64,000 bases of DNA from assembly GCF_900103875.1 (NCBI RefSeq), contig NZ_LT629705.1, forward strand, positions 1,931,001 to 1,995,000. Reading direction: 5' to 3'. Position 1 is the first letter of the stretch; each line of letters begins with the position of its first letter. The translations under genes were made by a program, and so were the position numbers. Positions 44,860-56,532 of this stretch are shown one piece after another. Under the pieces are notes generated by a model. The model was not told where the DNA came from, searched no databases, and saw only the letters and a list, made by a program, of their open reading frames with translations. This stretch comes from Pseudomonas arsenicoxydans. GTDB taxonomy: Bacteria > Pseudomonadota > Gammaproteobacteria > Pseudomonadales > Pseudomonadaceae.

Positions 44860-45576
44860 TCAACTGCCGAGGTTGTCGTCCGGGATGTTCAATTCAATGC
44901 CCATGCGTTGGCCTTCGCGAAGGATGTGTCGACGCATTTCGGCACTGGCCTGGGCGCTGTTCTTGCTGCGAATGGCGCGCACCACGGCTTCGTTTTCCTC
45001 CAGGCGTTCTGCCAGATGCTCCGGCGAATTGCGCAAAACCTCGGCGCTTTGCTTGAGGGCGTTGCTGGTTTGCTGCACCACGCTCTGGAAGATCGGGTTC
45101 GAGGTCAGGGTGAACAGCTCCTCGTGGAACGCGATATAGGCGTTGACCCCGGCCTCGCTGTCGTTGGCCTCCAACGCCTCGCGCATGTCCATCAGGGTCA
45201 AGCGCAATTGCCCGACTTCCTTGCTGCTGATCGACTGCGCGACCAGACCGACAATGAACGGCTCCAGGGTATAGCGCAGTTGCAGCACGTCTTCCAGGCT
45301 GGCGCCGGCCACCGCGCTGTCGTGGCTCTGGCTGTCGCTGAGATTGGCTTCCAGCACCACCACGCCTTTGCCCGGCATGGAGCGCACCAGGCCGAGGGTT
45401 TCCAGCACGATCACCGCTTCTCGCAGGCTCGGACGGCTGATGCCCAGCTGTTCGGCCAGTTCACGTTGCCCTGGCAACATGTCGCCGGAACGCCACTGAC
45501 CACGGGCCAAAGCGGCCCGGAGTTTTTCCACGACTGAATTCACAACGGTCGACGAGGTAATCACTGTTCGCTCCAT
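44860..45576 (-). CDS. GntR family regulator, FadR/LldR-like (first of two in the dctA operon)
   Basis: 238 residues from the ATG at 45576 (GGA five bases upstream; an ATG at 45582 adds two residues). The HTH is VVEKLRAALARGQWRSGDML and QRELAEQLGISRPSLREAVIVLETLG, almost identical in layout to PdhR/LldR; the FCD domain has AYIAFHEELFTLTSNPI. PdhR/LldR-type proteins bind TGGTxxxACCA palindromes, and two GGTCTTACC sites lie upstream of dctA. It is the best candidate to control this operon in response to an organic acid. Confidence 0.9.
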   Translation of the reverse strand: MERTVITSSTVVNSVVEKLRAALARGQWRSGDMLPGQRELAEQLGISRPSLREAVIVLETLGLVRSMPGKGVVVLEANLSDSQSHDSAVAGASLEDVLQLRYTLEPFIVGLVAQSISSKEVGQLRLTLMDMREALEANDSEAGVNAYIAFHEELFTLTSNPIFQSVVQQTSNALKQSAEVLRNSPEHLAERLEENEAVVRAIRSKNSAQASAEMRRHILREGQRMGIELNIPDDNLGS

Positions 45577-45631
45577 GAGCATCCAAAACGGTTGATGGCC
45601 GTGCCTGCCCGCAGGCAGACACGGCGATTAT

Positions 45632-46945
45632 TCAAAATTCCTGCTGATGCGCCGGGGCCACCGGTTTTCTCGGCTGGAAGGTATAACCCACCTGACCGGA
45701 AAGCACCTTGTTCGCTCGCTGGATATCGATGTCCTTCTCCCAACGGGCAATGGCCACGGTGGCCACGCAGTTGCCGATCAGGTTGGTCATCGCGCGGCCG
45801 ATCCCCATGAACCAGTCCACCGCCAGCACCAGCACCAGGCCGACCACCGGAATCGCCGGGATCGCCGTCAGTGTCGCCGCCAGAATCACCAGTGCCGAGC
45901 CGGGAATCCCGTGGGCACCTTTGGAGGTGATCAGCGACACCAGCAGAATTGTCAGCAAGTCGGTCATTGCCAGCGGCGTACCGGTGGCGTTGGCGATGAA
46001 GACGATGGCAAGCGTCAGGTAGATCGAGAATCCATCGAGGTTGAAGGAGTAACCCGTGGGAATCACCAACCCCACCGTGGAACTGCCGATGCCCAGATGC
46101 TCAAGCTTGCGCATGATCTGTGGCAGCACGGCGTCGGAAGAAGCGGTACCCATGACAATCAGCAATTCTTCGCGCAGGTACTTGAGCAGTGGCCACATCC
46201 GCAGGCCGGACAGGCGCATCACCAGGCCAAGAATCAGCGACACGAACGCCACGCAGGTCAGGTAAAACAGGCCGACCAGGCTGCCCAGATGCTGCAACGA
46301 GTCCAGGCCATATTTGCTGGTGGTAAAGGCGATGGCGCCGAACACGCCGATCGGTGCCAAGCGCACAATCATGCCCATGATGCGGAAGATCACGTGGCTG
46401 AGTTCGTTGATCAGCCGGGAAATTCCGGAGGCCGCTTCACCCACCAGGTTCAGCGCGCTGCCGAACAAGACTGAAAACAGCAGCACTTGCAGAATGTTGT
46501 TGTCCGCGAAGGCGCCGATCACCGAGGTCGGGATCAGGTCCATCAGAAACTGAGTGGTGGTGTGCATGTGCTGGCCGCGCTGGGCGATGTCGCCCATGTC
46601 GGCGGCCGAAAGCTGATCCAGATGAATGTTCGCGCCGCTGCCGATCCCGGTACTGAAGGCGAAGACCAGGCCGATCACCAACGCGATGGTGGTCAGGATT
46701 TCGAAGTAGATCACTGATTTCAGGCCGATGCGTCCGACCTTCTTCAAGTCGCCCGCGCCGCTGATACCGCTGACCACCACACAGAACACGATCAGGCCAA
46801 TGAGCATCTTGATCAGTTTGATGAAGCCGTCGCCAAGCGGTTTGAGCTGGGCAGAGTATTCAGGAAGGGTCAGCCCGCAGACGATGCCGAGCACCAGTCC
46901 GAGAACCACTTGGAGGAAGATTGAACGCGAGCACCATCTGAGCAT
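45632..46945 (-). CDS. C4-dicarboxylate:cation symporter, DctA-like
   Basis: 437 residues with the DAACS fold: helices from RSIFLQVVLGLVLGIVCGL, the HP1 serine-rich loop region MGTASSDAVLPQIMRKLEHLG, the central NLDGFSIYLTLAIVFIAN motif (normal DctA reads NLDGTxIYMT), and LLVSLITSKGAHGIPGSALVIL. It imports succinate, malate or fumarate, or a related acid such as orotate, with sodium or protons. The change from T to F in NLDGFSIYL and the private GntR regulators suggest a specialised paralogue, not the main DctA. AGGA precedes the start at 8 bp. Confidence 0.88.
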   Translation of the reverse strand: MLRWCSRSIFLQVVLGLVLGIVCGLTLPEYSAQLKPLGDGFIKLIKMLIGLIVFCVVVSGISGAGDLKKVGRIGLKSVIYFEILTTIALVIGLVFAFSTGIGSGANIHLDQLSAADMGDIAQRGQHMHTTTQFLMDLIPTSVIGAFADNNILQVLLFSVLFGSALNLVGEAASGISRLINELSHVIFRIMGMIVRLAPIGVFGAIAFTTSKYGLDSLQHLGSLVGLFYLTCVAFVSLILGLVMRLSGLRMWPLLKYLREELLIVMGTASSDAVLPQIMRKLEHLGIGSSTVGLVIPTGYSFNLDGFSIYLTLAIVFIANATGTPLAMTDLLTILLVSLITSKGAHGIPGSALVILAATLTAIPAIPVVGLVLVLAVDWFMGIGRAMTNLIGNCVATVAIARWEKDIDIQRANKVLSGQVGYTFQPRKPVAPAHQQEF

Positions 46946-47015
46946 GGGAGGAATCCTGGTCGGTGTCCTGGCTGCCGTGCGCTTGAACGCATCAGATTCA
47001 GGACTTAATTATTGT

Positions 47016-47024
47016 GGTCTTACC
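47016..47024. promoter_or_regulatory. Putative GntR operator 1 upstream of dctA-like gene
   Basis: GGTCTTACC (GGT-N3-ACC), within TGTGGTCTTACCGGT, 71 bp upstream of the start. It matches the core of PdhR/LldR-type sites (TGGTNNNACCA). Confidence 0.65.
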
Positions 47025-47100
47025 GGTATGTCCAGTGCAGGCGCAGTCTAGGCGCAGGTTTTAGGCGTTCGCAAGTGAAAAAACCAAAATTGGCATGACC

Positions 47101-47109
47101 GGTCTTACC
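47101..47109. promoter_or_regulatory. Putative GntR operator 2 upstream of dctA-like gene
   Basis: GGTCTTACC within GACCGGTCTTACCAGT, 85 bp (about eight helical turns) beyond operator 1, on the same face of the DNA, which would allow looping or cooperative binding. Confidence 0.65.
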
Positions 47110-47150
47110 AGTTCGCCGTCAAGGCCCGTGCTTGAGCGGTTTTGCAGGTG

Positions 47151-47181
47151 AAAAAAAACCGGCCATTACTGTCCGGTTTTT
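47151..47181. terminator. Bidirectional hairpin terminator
   Basis: A run of eight A, then ACCGG and CCGGT around CCATTACTGT, then seven T. On the minus strand it would end the orphan gene transcript. Confidence 0.75.
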
Positions 47182-47302
47182 TTGGATTCGGCGATCTTGC
47201 ATTGACTGAGCGTCAGGCAAATGCCTGCCGTCGCCGCTGTAATTTCCAACGACTTGCTTTGATTAATTTATGTATCTAAGTGTACTTGCGCTTATCAAAC
47301 GT

Positions 47303-47869
47303 TTAATCTTCATTCGGAATACTGAGGTCGGGCGCATTTCTTTCTTGAATGATTAAGTTGAAAAGCAACGGCTCCCCACCCCTGTCGCCGATATAAATAT
47401 ACTTGGAGTCGTGAAGTTTATGTTTGTGTAAAAGGCCGGAGCCTTTGGCTTGAATATAAATTTCCGGGTAGTCTTGTTTTATGTTATCCAGCGTCAGAAC
47501 GTTATGACGTCGGTCGACCAGATTGAAAGTTGTTGCTCCTGCGGCAGGATATGCACCCACAAGCCCCGTGTCACTGATACTTAGGCACTGGCCGAAATAC
47601 GGTCCCGGCGTGCGGATGTAGAGTTTGTAATCACTGCCGGTGTACCTGAAGTACAGGAGGAGACGGGGTTTGGCGTTTACCGGGACCTCGGGGCGCAGAC
47701 CTAGAAAATGCGAATCGTCTCGCTGTTGCCGCTTTCCGGTAAAGAACCCGCCACTGCCAAATGAATAAGTGACAAGGGCCCGAGGTGCATGCAGCAAGTT
47801 GAGGAAGTGCAAAAGTGTATCGCGGGTGCCAAGGGTCGCCGTAAAGGATTTTTGTCGATTAGAACTCAT
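47303..47869 (-). CDS. Orphan protein of unknown function, possibly beta-trefoil-like
   Basis: 188 residues; not recognised. No signal peptide or membrane helix. The C-terminal 110 residues show two similar units of about 45 residues: YKLYIRTPGPYFGQ...TTFNLVDRR and PEIYIQAKGSG...LLFNLIIQER, each with 'YI' strands, a glycine turn and a final FNL(V/I) strand. This resembles carbohydrate- or lipid-binding beta-trefoil or similar all-beta proteins, but only the pattern supports it. The gene is AT-richer than its neighbours, sits alone between dctA and glyA and has terminators on both sides, which suggests acquisition. Start: ATG 47869. Confidence 0.7.
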   Translation of the reverse strand: MSSNRQKSFTATLGTRDTLLHFLNLLHAPRALVTYSFGSGGFFTGKRQQRDDSHFLGLRPEVPVNAKPRLLLYFRYTGSDYKLYIRTPGPYFGQCLSISDTGLVGAYPAAGATTFNLVDRRHNVLTLDNIKQDYPEIYIQAKGSGLLHKHKLHDSKYIYIGDRGGEPLLFNLIIQERNAPDLSIPNED

Positions 47870-48091
47870 GGGCAGTCTCTCTATTCGTTGGATTAGCGTT
47901 CTTCTGTTATTGAAAACAAGAAGTTTGGCTGAAAGTTTTCTGAGTTTTCGAATAGTAAGAGCTTTGCGTGTGACGTGCGTGCGGAGTAACTTTTCAAGCT
48001 ATTTCTGTGGCGGGGTGATGCGGTTGTATAGTTTGTTATAGGGCTTTGAGGTCGGGGTGTTAATACGCAGGTATATCGAATTGAAGATATA

Positions 48092-48124
48092 AAAAAACCC
48101 GACCATCTCTGATCGGGTTTTTTG
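48092..48124. terminator. Bidirectional terminator after glyA
   Basis: AAAAAACCCGA-ccatctc-TGATCGGGTTTTTT: an ACCCGA/TCGGGT stem flanked by A and T runs, 25 bp past the glyA stop. Confidence 0.88.
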
Positions 48125-48146
48125 ACTGCGGGATGTTACGGGCTAA

Positions 48147-49400
<1,254 letters not shown>

Positions 49401-49508
49401 GGCGGTCCTCAAGGATCGGGGCAGAAAAGGGGGGCATTCTAACCCAACCGCTTTTAGATGGCATATGAAAGGACATCATGTCGCAGACGAAAGGAATTCA
49501 GCTTCTAG

Positions 49509-49575
49509 CTGCAAGCCTCAAGCGGCAAGTCAAAATCGGACTGGCCACTGCTTGAAGCTTGCCACTTGAAGCTTC
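49509..49575. repeat. REP-like units (aagcttgcc type) between glyA and morA
   Basis: gctgcaagcctcaagcggca and gcttgaagcttgccacttga are imperfect inverse copies and resemble the units at 3513-3582. Confidence 0.65.
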
Positions 49576-49582
49576 CAACTTT

Positions 49583-49633
49583 CTTCATGTTTGTTTGATT
49601 GGAGCTGTTGGCTCCAATCAATCAAACATGAAG
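49583..49633. terminator. Long hairpin overlapping the morA stop codon
   Basis: Two 23-bp arms with one mismatch (49583-49605 and 49611-49633) enclose tgttg. The right arm contains the stop and the last codons of morA. No T run follows on the minus strand, so it may act by mRNA stabilisation, or with Rho, instead of as a classical terminator. Confidence 0.65.
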
Positions 49634-52600
49634 AGCGCATCATTGCTGAACTGCGCCTCGAACCGGTTGGCCGGCATCGGTCGTCCGAACAGATACCCCT
49701 GAACCTCATCGCACCCATGCTCGCGCAGGAAGTCGAGTTGCTCATGGGTTTCCACGCCTTCGGCGATCACCGCCAGGTTCAGGCTGTGGGCCATGGCGAT
49801 GATCGCCCGGGCAATCTGTGCATCCTGCTCGCCCGACGGTAGCCCATCGACGAAGGTGCGGTCGATTTTCAGCACATCAATCGGGAATTGCTTGAGGTAG
49901 TTGAGCGATGAATAACCGGTGCCGAAGTCGTCGACCGCAATGCTCAGGCCGAGGTTCTTCAAGCCGGCGAGTATCTGCATCGCTTCGCTGACTTCGCGCA
50001 TCAGGATACTTTCGGTCAGTTCCAGCTCCAGGCACGCCGGCGGCAGGCCGGTTTCCTTGAGAATGGTGGCGATCCGCGTGCCGAGCTGGCCGTCGGAGAA
50101 CTGCCGGGCCGAAATGTTCACCGAGACCTTCGGCACCCGCACCTTGGCCTGGTGCCAGGTCTTGAGCTGGCGGCAGGCTTCGCTGATCACCCAGTCGCCG
50201 ACATCCACCACCAGCCCGAGCTCTTCGAGCACCGGAATGAAATCCCCCGGCGGCACCAGGCCTCGACGCGGATGACGCCAGCGCAGCAACGCTTCGGCAC
50301 CGGTCAGGCGTTTGCCGTCGCCACTGAACTGCGGCTGGTAGTACAGAACGAATTCGTCTTGTTCCAGGGCATGGCGCAAGTCGCTTTCCAGTTCCAGGCG
50401 CTCCAGGGCGCTGGCGTTCATGTCCGCCTGATAGAACTGGAAGTTGTTCTTGCCGCGCTCCTTGGCGTGGTACATGGCGGTGTCGGCGTTCTTCATCAGT
50501 TGACTGAGTTCGTTGCCATCCTGCGGGCTCAGCGCGATGCCGATACTGGCGGTGACGAAAAACTCGCGGCCTTCGAGCACGAACGGTTTCACCAGGCTGG
50601 CGAGGATCTGTTCGGCGACATGAATCGCCCGGTTCAACGCCACTTCACGGTTGACCCGCGGTTGCAGCAGCAGGGTGAACTCGTCACCGCCCATGCGCGC
50701 CACGGTGTCGTCGTCATCGACGCAACCGAGCAGACGCGTGGCCATTTCCTTGAGCATGCGGTCGCCGGCGGCATGGCCGAGGGAGTCGTTGATCGGCTTG
50801 AAGCGGTCGAGGTCGAGGAACATCAGTACCACCCACGACTTCTGCCGTTCGGCCGATTGCAGCGCCGTGTGCAGACGGTCCTGGAACAGCGTGCGGTTGG
50901 GCAGGTGGGTCAGGGCATCGTAATAGGCGAGACGGTGGATCCGCTGCTCGCTGGCCTTGCGCTCGCTGATATCGCTGAAGAAGCACACGTAGCTGGCCAG
51001 ATCGCCTTCATCGTCGAGCACGGCGGTGATGCCGACCCAGGCCGGATAGTGTTCGCCATTACGCCGCTTGAGCCAGACTTCACCTTCCCAGGTGCTGTTC
51101 TGATGCAGCTGCTTGAGCACGTAGCGCAGGTGGGCTTCCTGCTGTTCGTCGACGGTCAGCATGTTCGGCAACTGGTCCAGCACTTGCTCCACGGCATAAC
51201 CGCTGACACGGCTGAACGCTTCGTTAGCCTGGACAATGTAGCCAGCCGGGTCGGTGATCAGGATCGCCGACGTGGAATGTTCGAATACCGTGGCCGCCAT
51301 GCGCAGGTCTTTCTCCGCGCGGCGTTGCTGGCTGATGTCGCGACCCACGCCCAGCACGCCTTCGAAGGCGCCGTGTTCGTCCCAGACCAGCACCAGCCGC
51401 AGTTCGATCGGGATCTTGCGACCGTCAGCCCGCAGGCAGTCGAACAGGAACAGTTGGGTCTGCACCTGACTGCGCAGCAGCGCCAGTTGTTCGGGTTTGT
51501 TCAGTGCTTTGCTGACCCGGTCCATCAGGCTGTAGATGCCGGTCAGTTGTTGCGGGTTGGCGATGGTCGACTGCCAGCCGTTCTGGAAAATCCAGTCGGC
51601 GTCGAAACCCAGCACCGCTTGCACCGAAGGACTGACGTAGTTGAGCGTCAGCTTGCTGTCGGTGGAGAAAATCACGTCGCTGATGCTTTCAGCGAGCATC
51701 CGGTAACGCTGTTCGCTGTCACGCAGGGATTCACTGGCTTCGATCTGATCGGTGATGTCCTTGGCCACGCCGATGATTCGTGTGACTTGATCGTGTTTGT
51801 CCCGCGCCAGCGCCTGTTCGCGAATATCGAAACGTCGCCATTTGCCGTCGCGATGACGGAAGCGCAGCTGGCATTGCAATAGTTGGGTGTAACCCCCGTG
51901 ACGCTGGGTCTGGCGTGAGCGGTGGTACTCATCGGCATCTTCGGGGTGCAGGAGGATTTCCCAGAAATACTCGCCCATCTGGTGCAGCTCGGTGCGGTTG
52001 TAGCCGAGGGTCTGGCCGAGGTGGTGGTTACTGAAAATCATCCGTTGGCTGATCACGTCCTGCACGTACAGGTGATCCGGTACGGTGCGCACCACATCGG
52101 ACCAGAACCCCTCGCGCTCCAACAGCGACAGCTCGATGAGTTTGCGGCTGGTGATGTCGGTGATGCTCAGGATGACCGCTTTATAGTCCTCCTGGTTTTC
52201 CGGCAGGCGCAGCACCAGCCACAGGTGCTGGTCGCGGCCGTTGCCGTCCTGAAGCTTGATTTCCAGCTCAAGCTGTTTCTGCCGGTTGAGGACCGTCTCG
52301 AGCACTTGATGGCCGATGGCGGTGCCGTCCAGCGGACAGCCGTCAATCAGCAGCTTCCAGGCTTGGGAGCAGGAATTGACGTTCAGCAGTTGCAGGGCGA
52401 CCTGATTGACCTCGGTAACGCGCAGTTCTGACAGCAGTTGCTGGCGTTGCTCCGGGTTCTTGAGCCACACCGTGAGTTGTTCGCTGCTGTGCAGCTGGGC
52501 CTTGTCGAAGAAACTCTTAAGCCCGGAGACGTCTAGCACGCAAAGGGCCACGCCGGTGCCTTCGAAAATATCGTGATAGCGTCGGCGGCCCTCATGCAGT

Positions 52601-53466
52601 TGGCGCTGTCGGCGGCGAATGTTCAGCAGCGCGATGAACGGCAGCAGGGAGAACGCCAGGCCCAACAGGCATTTGCCAATGAATGCCGGCAACAATTGTT
52701 CGAGCGCTTGCTGACGGTCGAACAGCCCGCGCAACTGCCAGTCGCTGCTGCTCAGCGGCACTGTCAGCACGCTATTGGCCAGATCGTCCGGGGACAACAC
52801 GCCCTGACGGGTTGAAGGCGATGCTTCATCACGGCTGATGATTTGGTGATTGGCGCGGTTTTCCACCAGCCACAACGGGCGGATACCGGCCTCGTTCTGT
52901 TGGGTCAGTGACGAAAAAAAGCTCGGTGTCAGGCGTAGCGCCCAATAGCCACGGGTGCTGCCGCTGGCCTGATGCAGCAACAGATACACCAATGAACCGT
53001 CGTCGGCATTGCTGAAATAATGGGCCTGGGCGCGGCTGCGACGGACCAGGTCGCTTAGGTAGTCGGCGTCGTCGCTGTCGGCGGCGCTGTCGCTAATCAC
53101 TTTTCCCGAAGGGCTGAGCAACGCCAGGCTGCGCAATCCAGGCAGCGACTGTTGCAGCTTGCGCAGCAACGCCTGCTGTTCGTCGGCACTTTGCGGTTGT
53201 TCGACGATCGGTAGCAGATTCAGGGCGATTTGCGCGTTGAGCGCCATGTTCAGGCTGACTTGCGAGGCCAGGTCGGCGGTGTAATCAATCGTGTATTGGC
53301 GCTGGTTTTTCTGGGTTTCGCGAAGTTGGTCCAGCAGCTGCCAGAACAGCAGCGCCAGTAGCAACAGCACGAGTGTCGCCAACGCACCCTTCAAGGATCC
53401 GCGCAGAGGCGAGCCGGGCGCAGGCTGGGGTGCGCTTACGGACGATGGCGGAGTGACGTTAGACAA
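49618..53466 (-). CDS. morA: Membrane-bound PAS-GGDEF-EAL c-di-GMP enzyme, MorA-like
   Basis: 1282 residues. TM1 lies at about residues 25-45 ([18 protein letters not shown]) and TM2 at about 262-285, enclosing a periplasmic sensor domain; then several PAS/PAC modules (for example [61 protein letters not shown]), GGDEF at about 925-929 ([12 protein letters not shown]) and EAL at about 1056-1058 ([10 protein letters not shown]) with [20 protein letters not shown]. Both catalytic motifs are intact; the inhibitory RxxD site before GGDEF is absent (DDDD). MorA controls flagellar timing, motility and biofilm. Synteny with glyA supports the name. A slip to other multi-PAS enzymes is possible. Confidence 0.85.
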   Translation of the reverse strand: MSNVTPPSSVSAPQPAPGSPLRGSLKGALATLVLLLLALLFWQLLDQLRETQKNQRQYTIDYTADLASQVSLNMALNAQIALNLLPIVEQPQSADEQQALLRKLQQSLPGLRSLALLSPSGKVISDSAADSDDADYLSDLVRRSRAQAHYFSNADDGSLVYLLLHQASGSTRGYWALRLTPSFFSSLTQQNEAGIRPLWLVENRANHQIISRDEASPSTRQGVLSPDDLANSVLTVPLSSSDWQLRGLFDRQQALEQLLPAFIGKCLLGLAFSLLPFIALLNIRRRQRQLHEGRRRYHDIFEGTGVALCVLDVSGLKSFFDKAQLHSSEQLTVWLKNPEQRQQLLSELRVTEVNQVALQLLNVNSCSQAWKLLIDGCPLDGTAIGHQVLETVLNRQKQLELEIKLQDGNGRDQHLWLVLRLPENQEDYKAVILSITDITSRKLIELSLLEREGFWSDVVRTVPDHLYVQDVISQRMIFSNHHLGQTLGYNRTELHQMGEYFWEILLHPEDADEYHRSRQTQRHGGYTQLLQCQLRFRHRDGKWRRFDIREQALARDKHDQVTRIIGVAKDITDQIEASESLRDSEQRYRMLAESISDVIFSTDSKLTLNYVSPSVQAVLGFDADWIFQNGWQSTIANPQQLTGIYSLMDRVSKALNKPEQLALLRSQVQTQLFLFDCLRADGRKIPIELRLVLVWDEHGAFEGVLGVGRDISQQRRAEKDLRMAATVFEHSTSAILITDPAGYIVQANEAFSRVSGYAVEQVLDQLPNMLTVDEQQEAHLRYVLKQLHQNSTWEGEVWLKRRNGEHYPAWVGITAVLDDEGDLASYVCFFSDISERKASEQRIHRLAYYDALTHLPNRTLFQDRLHTALQSAERQKSWVVLMFLDLDRFKPINDSLGHAAGDRMLKEMATRLLGCVDDDDTVARMGGDEFTLLLQPRVNREVALNRAIHVAEQILASLVKPFVLEGREFFVTASIGIALSPQDGNELSQLMKNADTAMYHAKERGKNNFQFYQADMNASALERLELESDLRHALEQDEFVLYYQPQFSGDGKRLTGAEALLRWRHPRRGLVPPGDFIPVLEELGLVVDVGDWVISEACRQLKTWHQAKVRVPKVSVNISARQFSDGQLGTRIATILKETGLPPACLELELTESILMREVSEAMQILAGLKNLGLSIAVDDFGTGYSSLNYLKQFPIDVLKIDRTFVDGLPSGEQDAQIARAIIAMAHSLNLAVIAEGVETHEQLDFLREHGCDEVQGYLFGRPMPANRFEAQFSNDALFMFD

Positions 53467-53748
53467 ACTGTAATCCTGCGGTTTGGCTGGACTGGCGCGA
53501 CGTGCACTATAAGTCGGACGCCCGAAGGGCGGCTAGCATGCCTTGAGTTGTGGCGAAGTGCCAGTCCCTACTGGCTGGACTGCCATCTGTCATTCAGGTA
53601 GCTTTGCCGGTTACGCGGGAGCGTTCCAGCTCCTAGACTCAGACTTTTTCAGCGCGCACGCATTGATACCCGTCAAGCGGACGACGCGCACGGTCTGGCC
53701 GGGCAACGCCTGCGCTCCAAATCATCTGTCACTGACCCAAGGTTCTCC

Positions 53749-55413
<1,665 letters not shown>

Positions 55414-55430
55414 TATCGGGTCGGTTGCAT

Positions 55431-55462
55431 GAAAAAACGGAGCCTTCGAGGCTCCGTTTTTT
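55431..55462. terminator. Terminator after ettA
   Basis: AAAAAACGGAGCC-TTCGA-GGCTCCGTTTTTTT, a strong bidirectional terminator between ettA and the GreB-like gene. Confidence 0.95.
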
Positions 55463-55479
55463 TATGGGCGTCATCCCTG

Positions 55480-55974
55480 TCACCCAACCTCTATGCCCAG
55501 AACCTCAATCACCAAATCCCCCACCGGCCGCTTCCACACCACCTCATCCCCAACCTGCGCACCCAACAGCGCCCGCCCCAGTGGCGAACCCCAATTGATC
55601 AGCCCGCTGGCGGCGTCCGCCTGATCCTCGCCAACCAACTGCACACGCTGTTCGTTGCCCTGTTCATCGACAAATGTCACCCAGGCGCCCATCTGCACCT
55701 TCTCGGTCGAGGAGGCGGGTACGACTAACTGGGCGCTTTGCAGGCGTTGGTTGAAATATCGCCAGTCACGCTCGAGGTCGGCCTGGCGCTGTTTGTCGGC
55801 CAGTTCACCTTTCGCGCTCTGTTCATTGAGCTGGTTTTGCACTTCGGCGACTTTCGCCTGAAGCTGCGCAAGCCCGGCGGGCGTGACGTAATTGGGCTGC
55901 GCGCTGACTTGCCGTTCAACTGGCTGATCGGCTTGCGCGGCGGTGTTATCTTCATTGACGAAGGCGCGACTCAT
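55480..55974 (-). CDS. GreA/GreB-family transcription elongation factor-like protein
   Basis: 164 residues with the Gre layout: an N-terminal coiled coil from about residue 28 (YVTPAGLAQLQAKVAEVQNQ, then ELADKQRQADLERDWRYFNQRLQSA) and a C-terminal FKBP-like domain (GAWVTFVDEQGNEQRVQLVG, ending SPLGRALLGAQVGDEVVWKRP). The acidic tip residues at the loop of the coiled coil are not clear, so RNA cleavage stimulation cannot be asserted. The 27-residue acidic N-terminal extension is not found in canonical GreB. Function likely at RNA polymerase. Confidence 0.83.
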   Translation of the reverse strand: MSRAFVNEDNTAAQADQPVERQVSAQPNYVTPAGLAQLQAKVAEVQNQLNEQSAKGELADKQRQADLERDWRYFNQRLQSAQLVVPASSTEKVQMGAWVTFVDEQGNEQRVQLVGEDQADAASGLINWGSPLGRALLGAQVGDEVVWKRPVGDLVIEVLGIEVG

Positions 55975-56044
55975 GGTTTTCTCCCGTTATAGGGTTTGGG
56001 CCATGGTTGCAGTCTTTTAGTTTCGACGGATGTCTGTCAGCGAC

Positions 56045-56401
56045 TCATGGCGAGCGATAGGCCCGGGCAGCGCCCTGGTCTTTCTGTTGCTGCCAGGCTT
56101 TGTCCCGATCGTCCCAATGGCGGCTGTGATAGTCCGCGCGATCTTCACTTTCGCGCATCGCCTGGCACTGGCGGAAACCGTCGCTCCAGCCTTCGGCGTA
56201 TTGCTTGTCCTTTAGGTAGCGCGGGACGTTCTTGCGAAACTCGCCGGTGATGGCCCCGGCGGCCTGCCGGCCACTGCTGCAACCGTCATCGAAACCATCG
56301 GCGAAGGCCGGTGGATAGCCTTTGGCGATCAGATCTTCGTGGGTCGTCTGGCAACCCGCAATCGACATCAACAACCCCAGCACCACTGCGCAACGCCACA
56401 T
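56045..56401 (-). CDS. Small lipoprotein of unknown function
   Basis: 118 residues. A lipoprotein signal peptide (CAVVLGLLMSIAGC, lipobox SIAGC with Cys at 17) precedes a hydrophilic domain containing GYPPAFADGFDDGCSSGRQAAG and YAEGWSDGFRQC, two copies of a 'GxxDGxxxG/C' pattern. An outer-membrane or periplasmic lipoprotein; I do not recognise a function. It lies between the GreB-like and DUF4105 genes. Confidence 0.75.
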   Translation of the reverse strand: MWRCAVVLGLLMSIAGCQTTHEDLIAKGYPPAFADGFDDGCSSGRQAAGAITGEFRKNVPRYLKDKQYAEGWSDGFRQCQAMRESEDRADYHSRHWDDRDKAWQQQKDQGAARAYRSP

Positions 56402-56532
56402 CTCTGACTCCCGGACCGTTTCAACGGCCTATAAGGGAAGTCTAGGAGTGGATTCGTGAGGCGTGTGTGAAAGGCCTGTGATTAATCCGTTCGGCCAGGC
56501 TTGCTACCACACGGGGTTGCGGTGGATTCGGG

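Larger units (their letters stand above)
46946..47302. other. Regulatory region of the dctA-like operon and 3' flank of the orphan gene
   Basis: 357 bp. It contains two GGTCTTACC operators (47016 and 47101), and the bidirectional hairpin at 47151-47181. The last 120 bp are AT-rich, lie downstream of the orphan gene and hold nothing else recognised. Confidence 0.6.

Noticed and set aside
50152..51882. 576-codon plus-strand frame opposite morA
   Set aside because: Shadow of the PAS/GGDEF/EAL coding sequence, with no motifs of its own.
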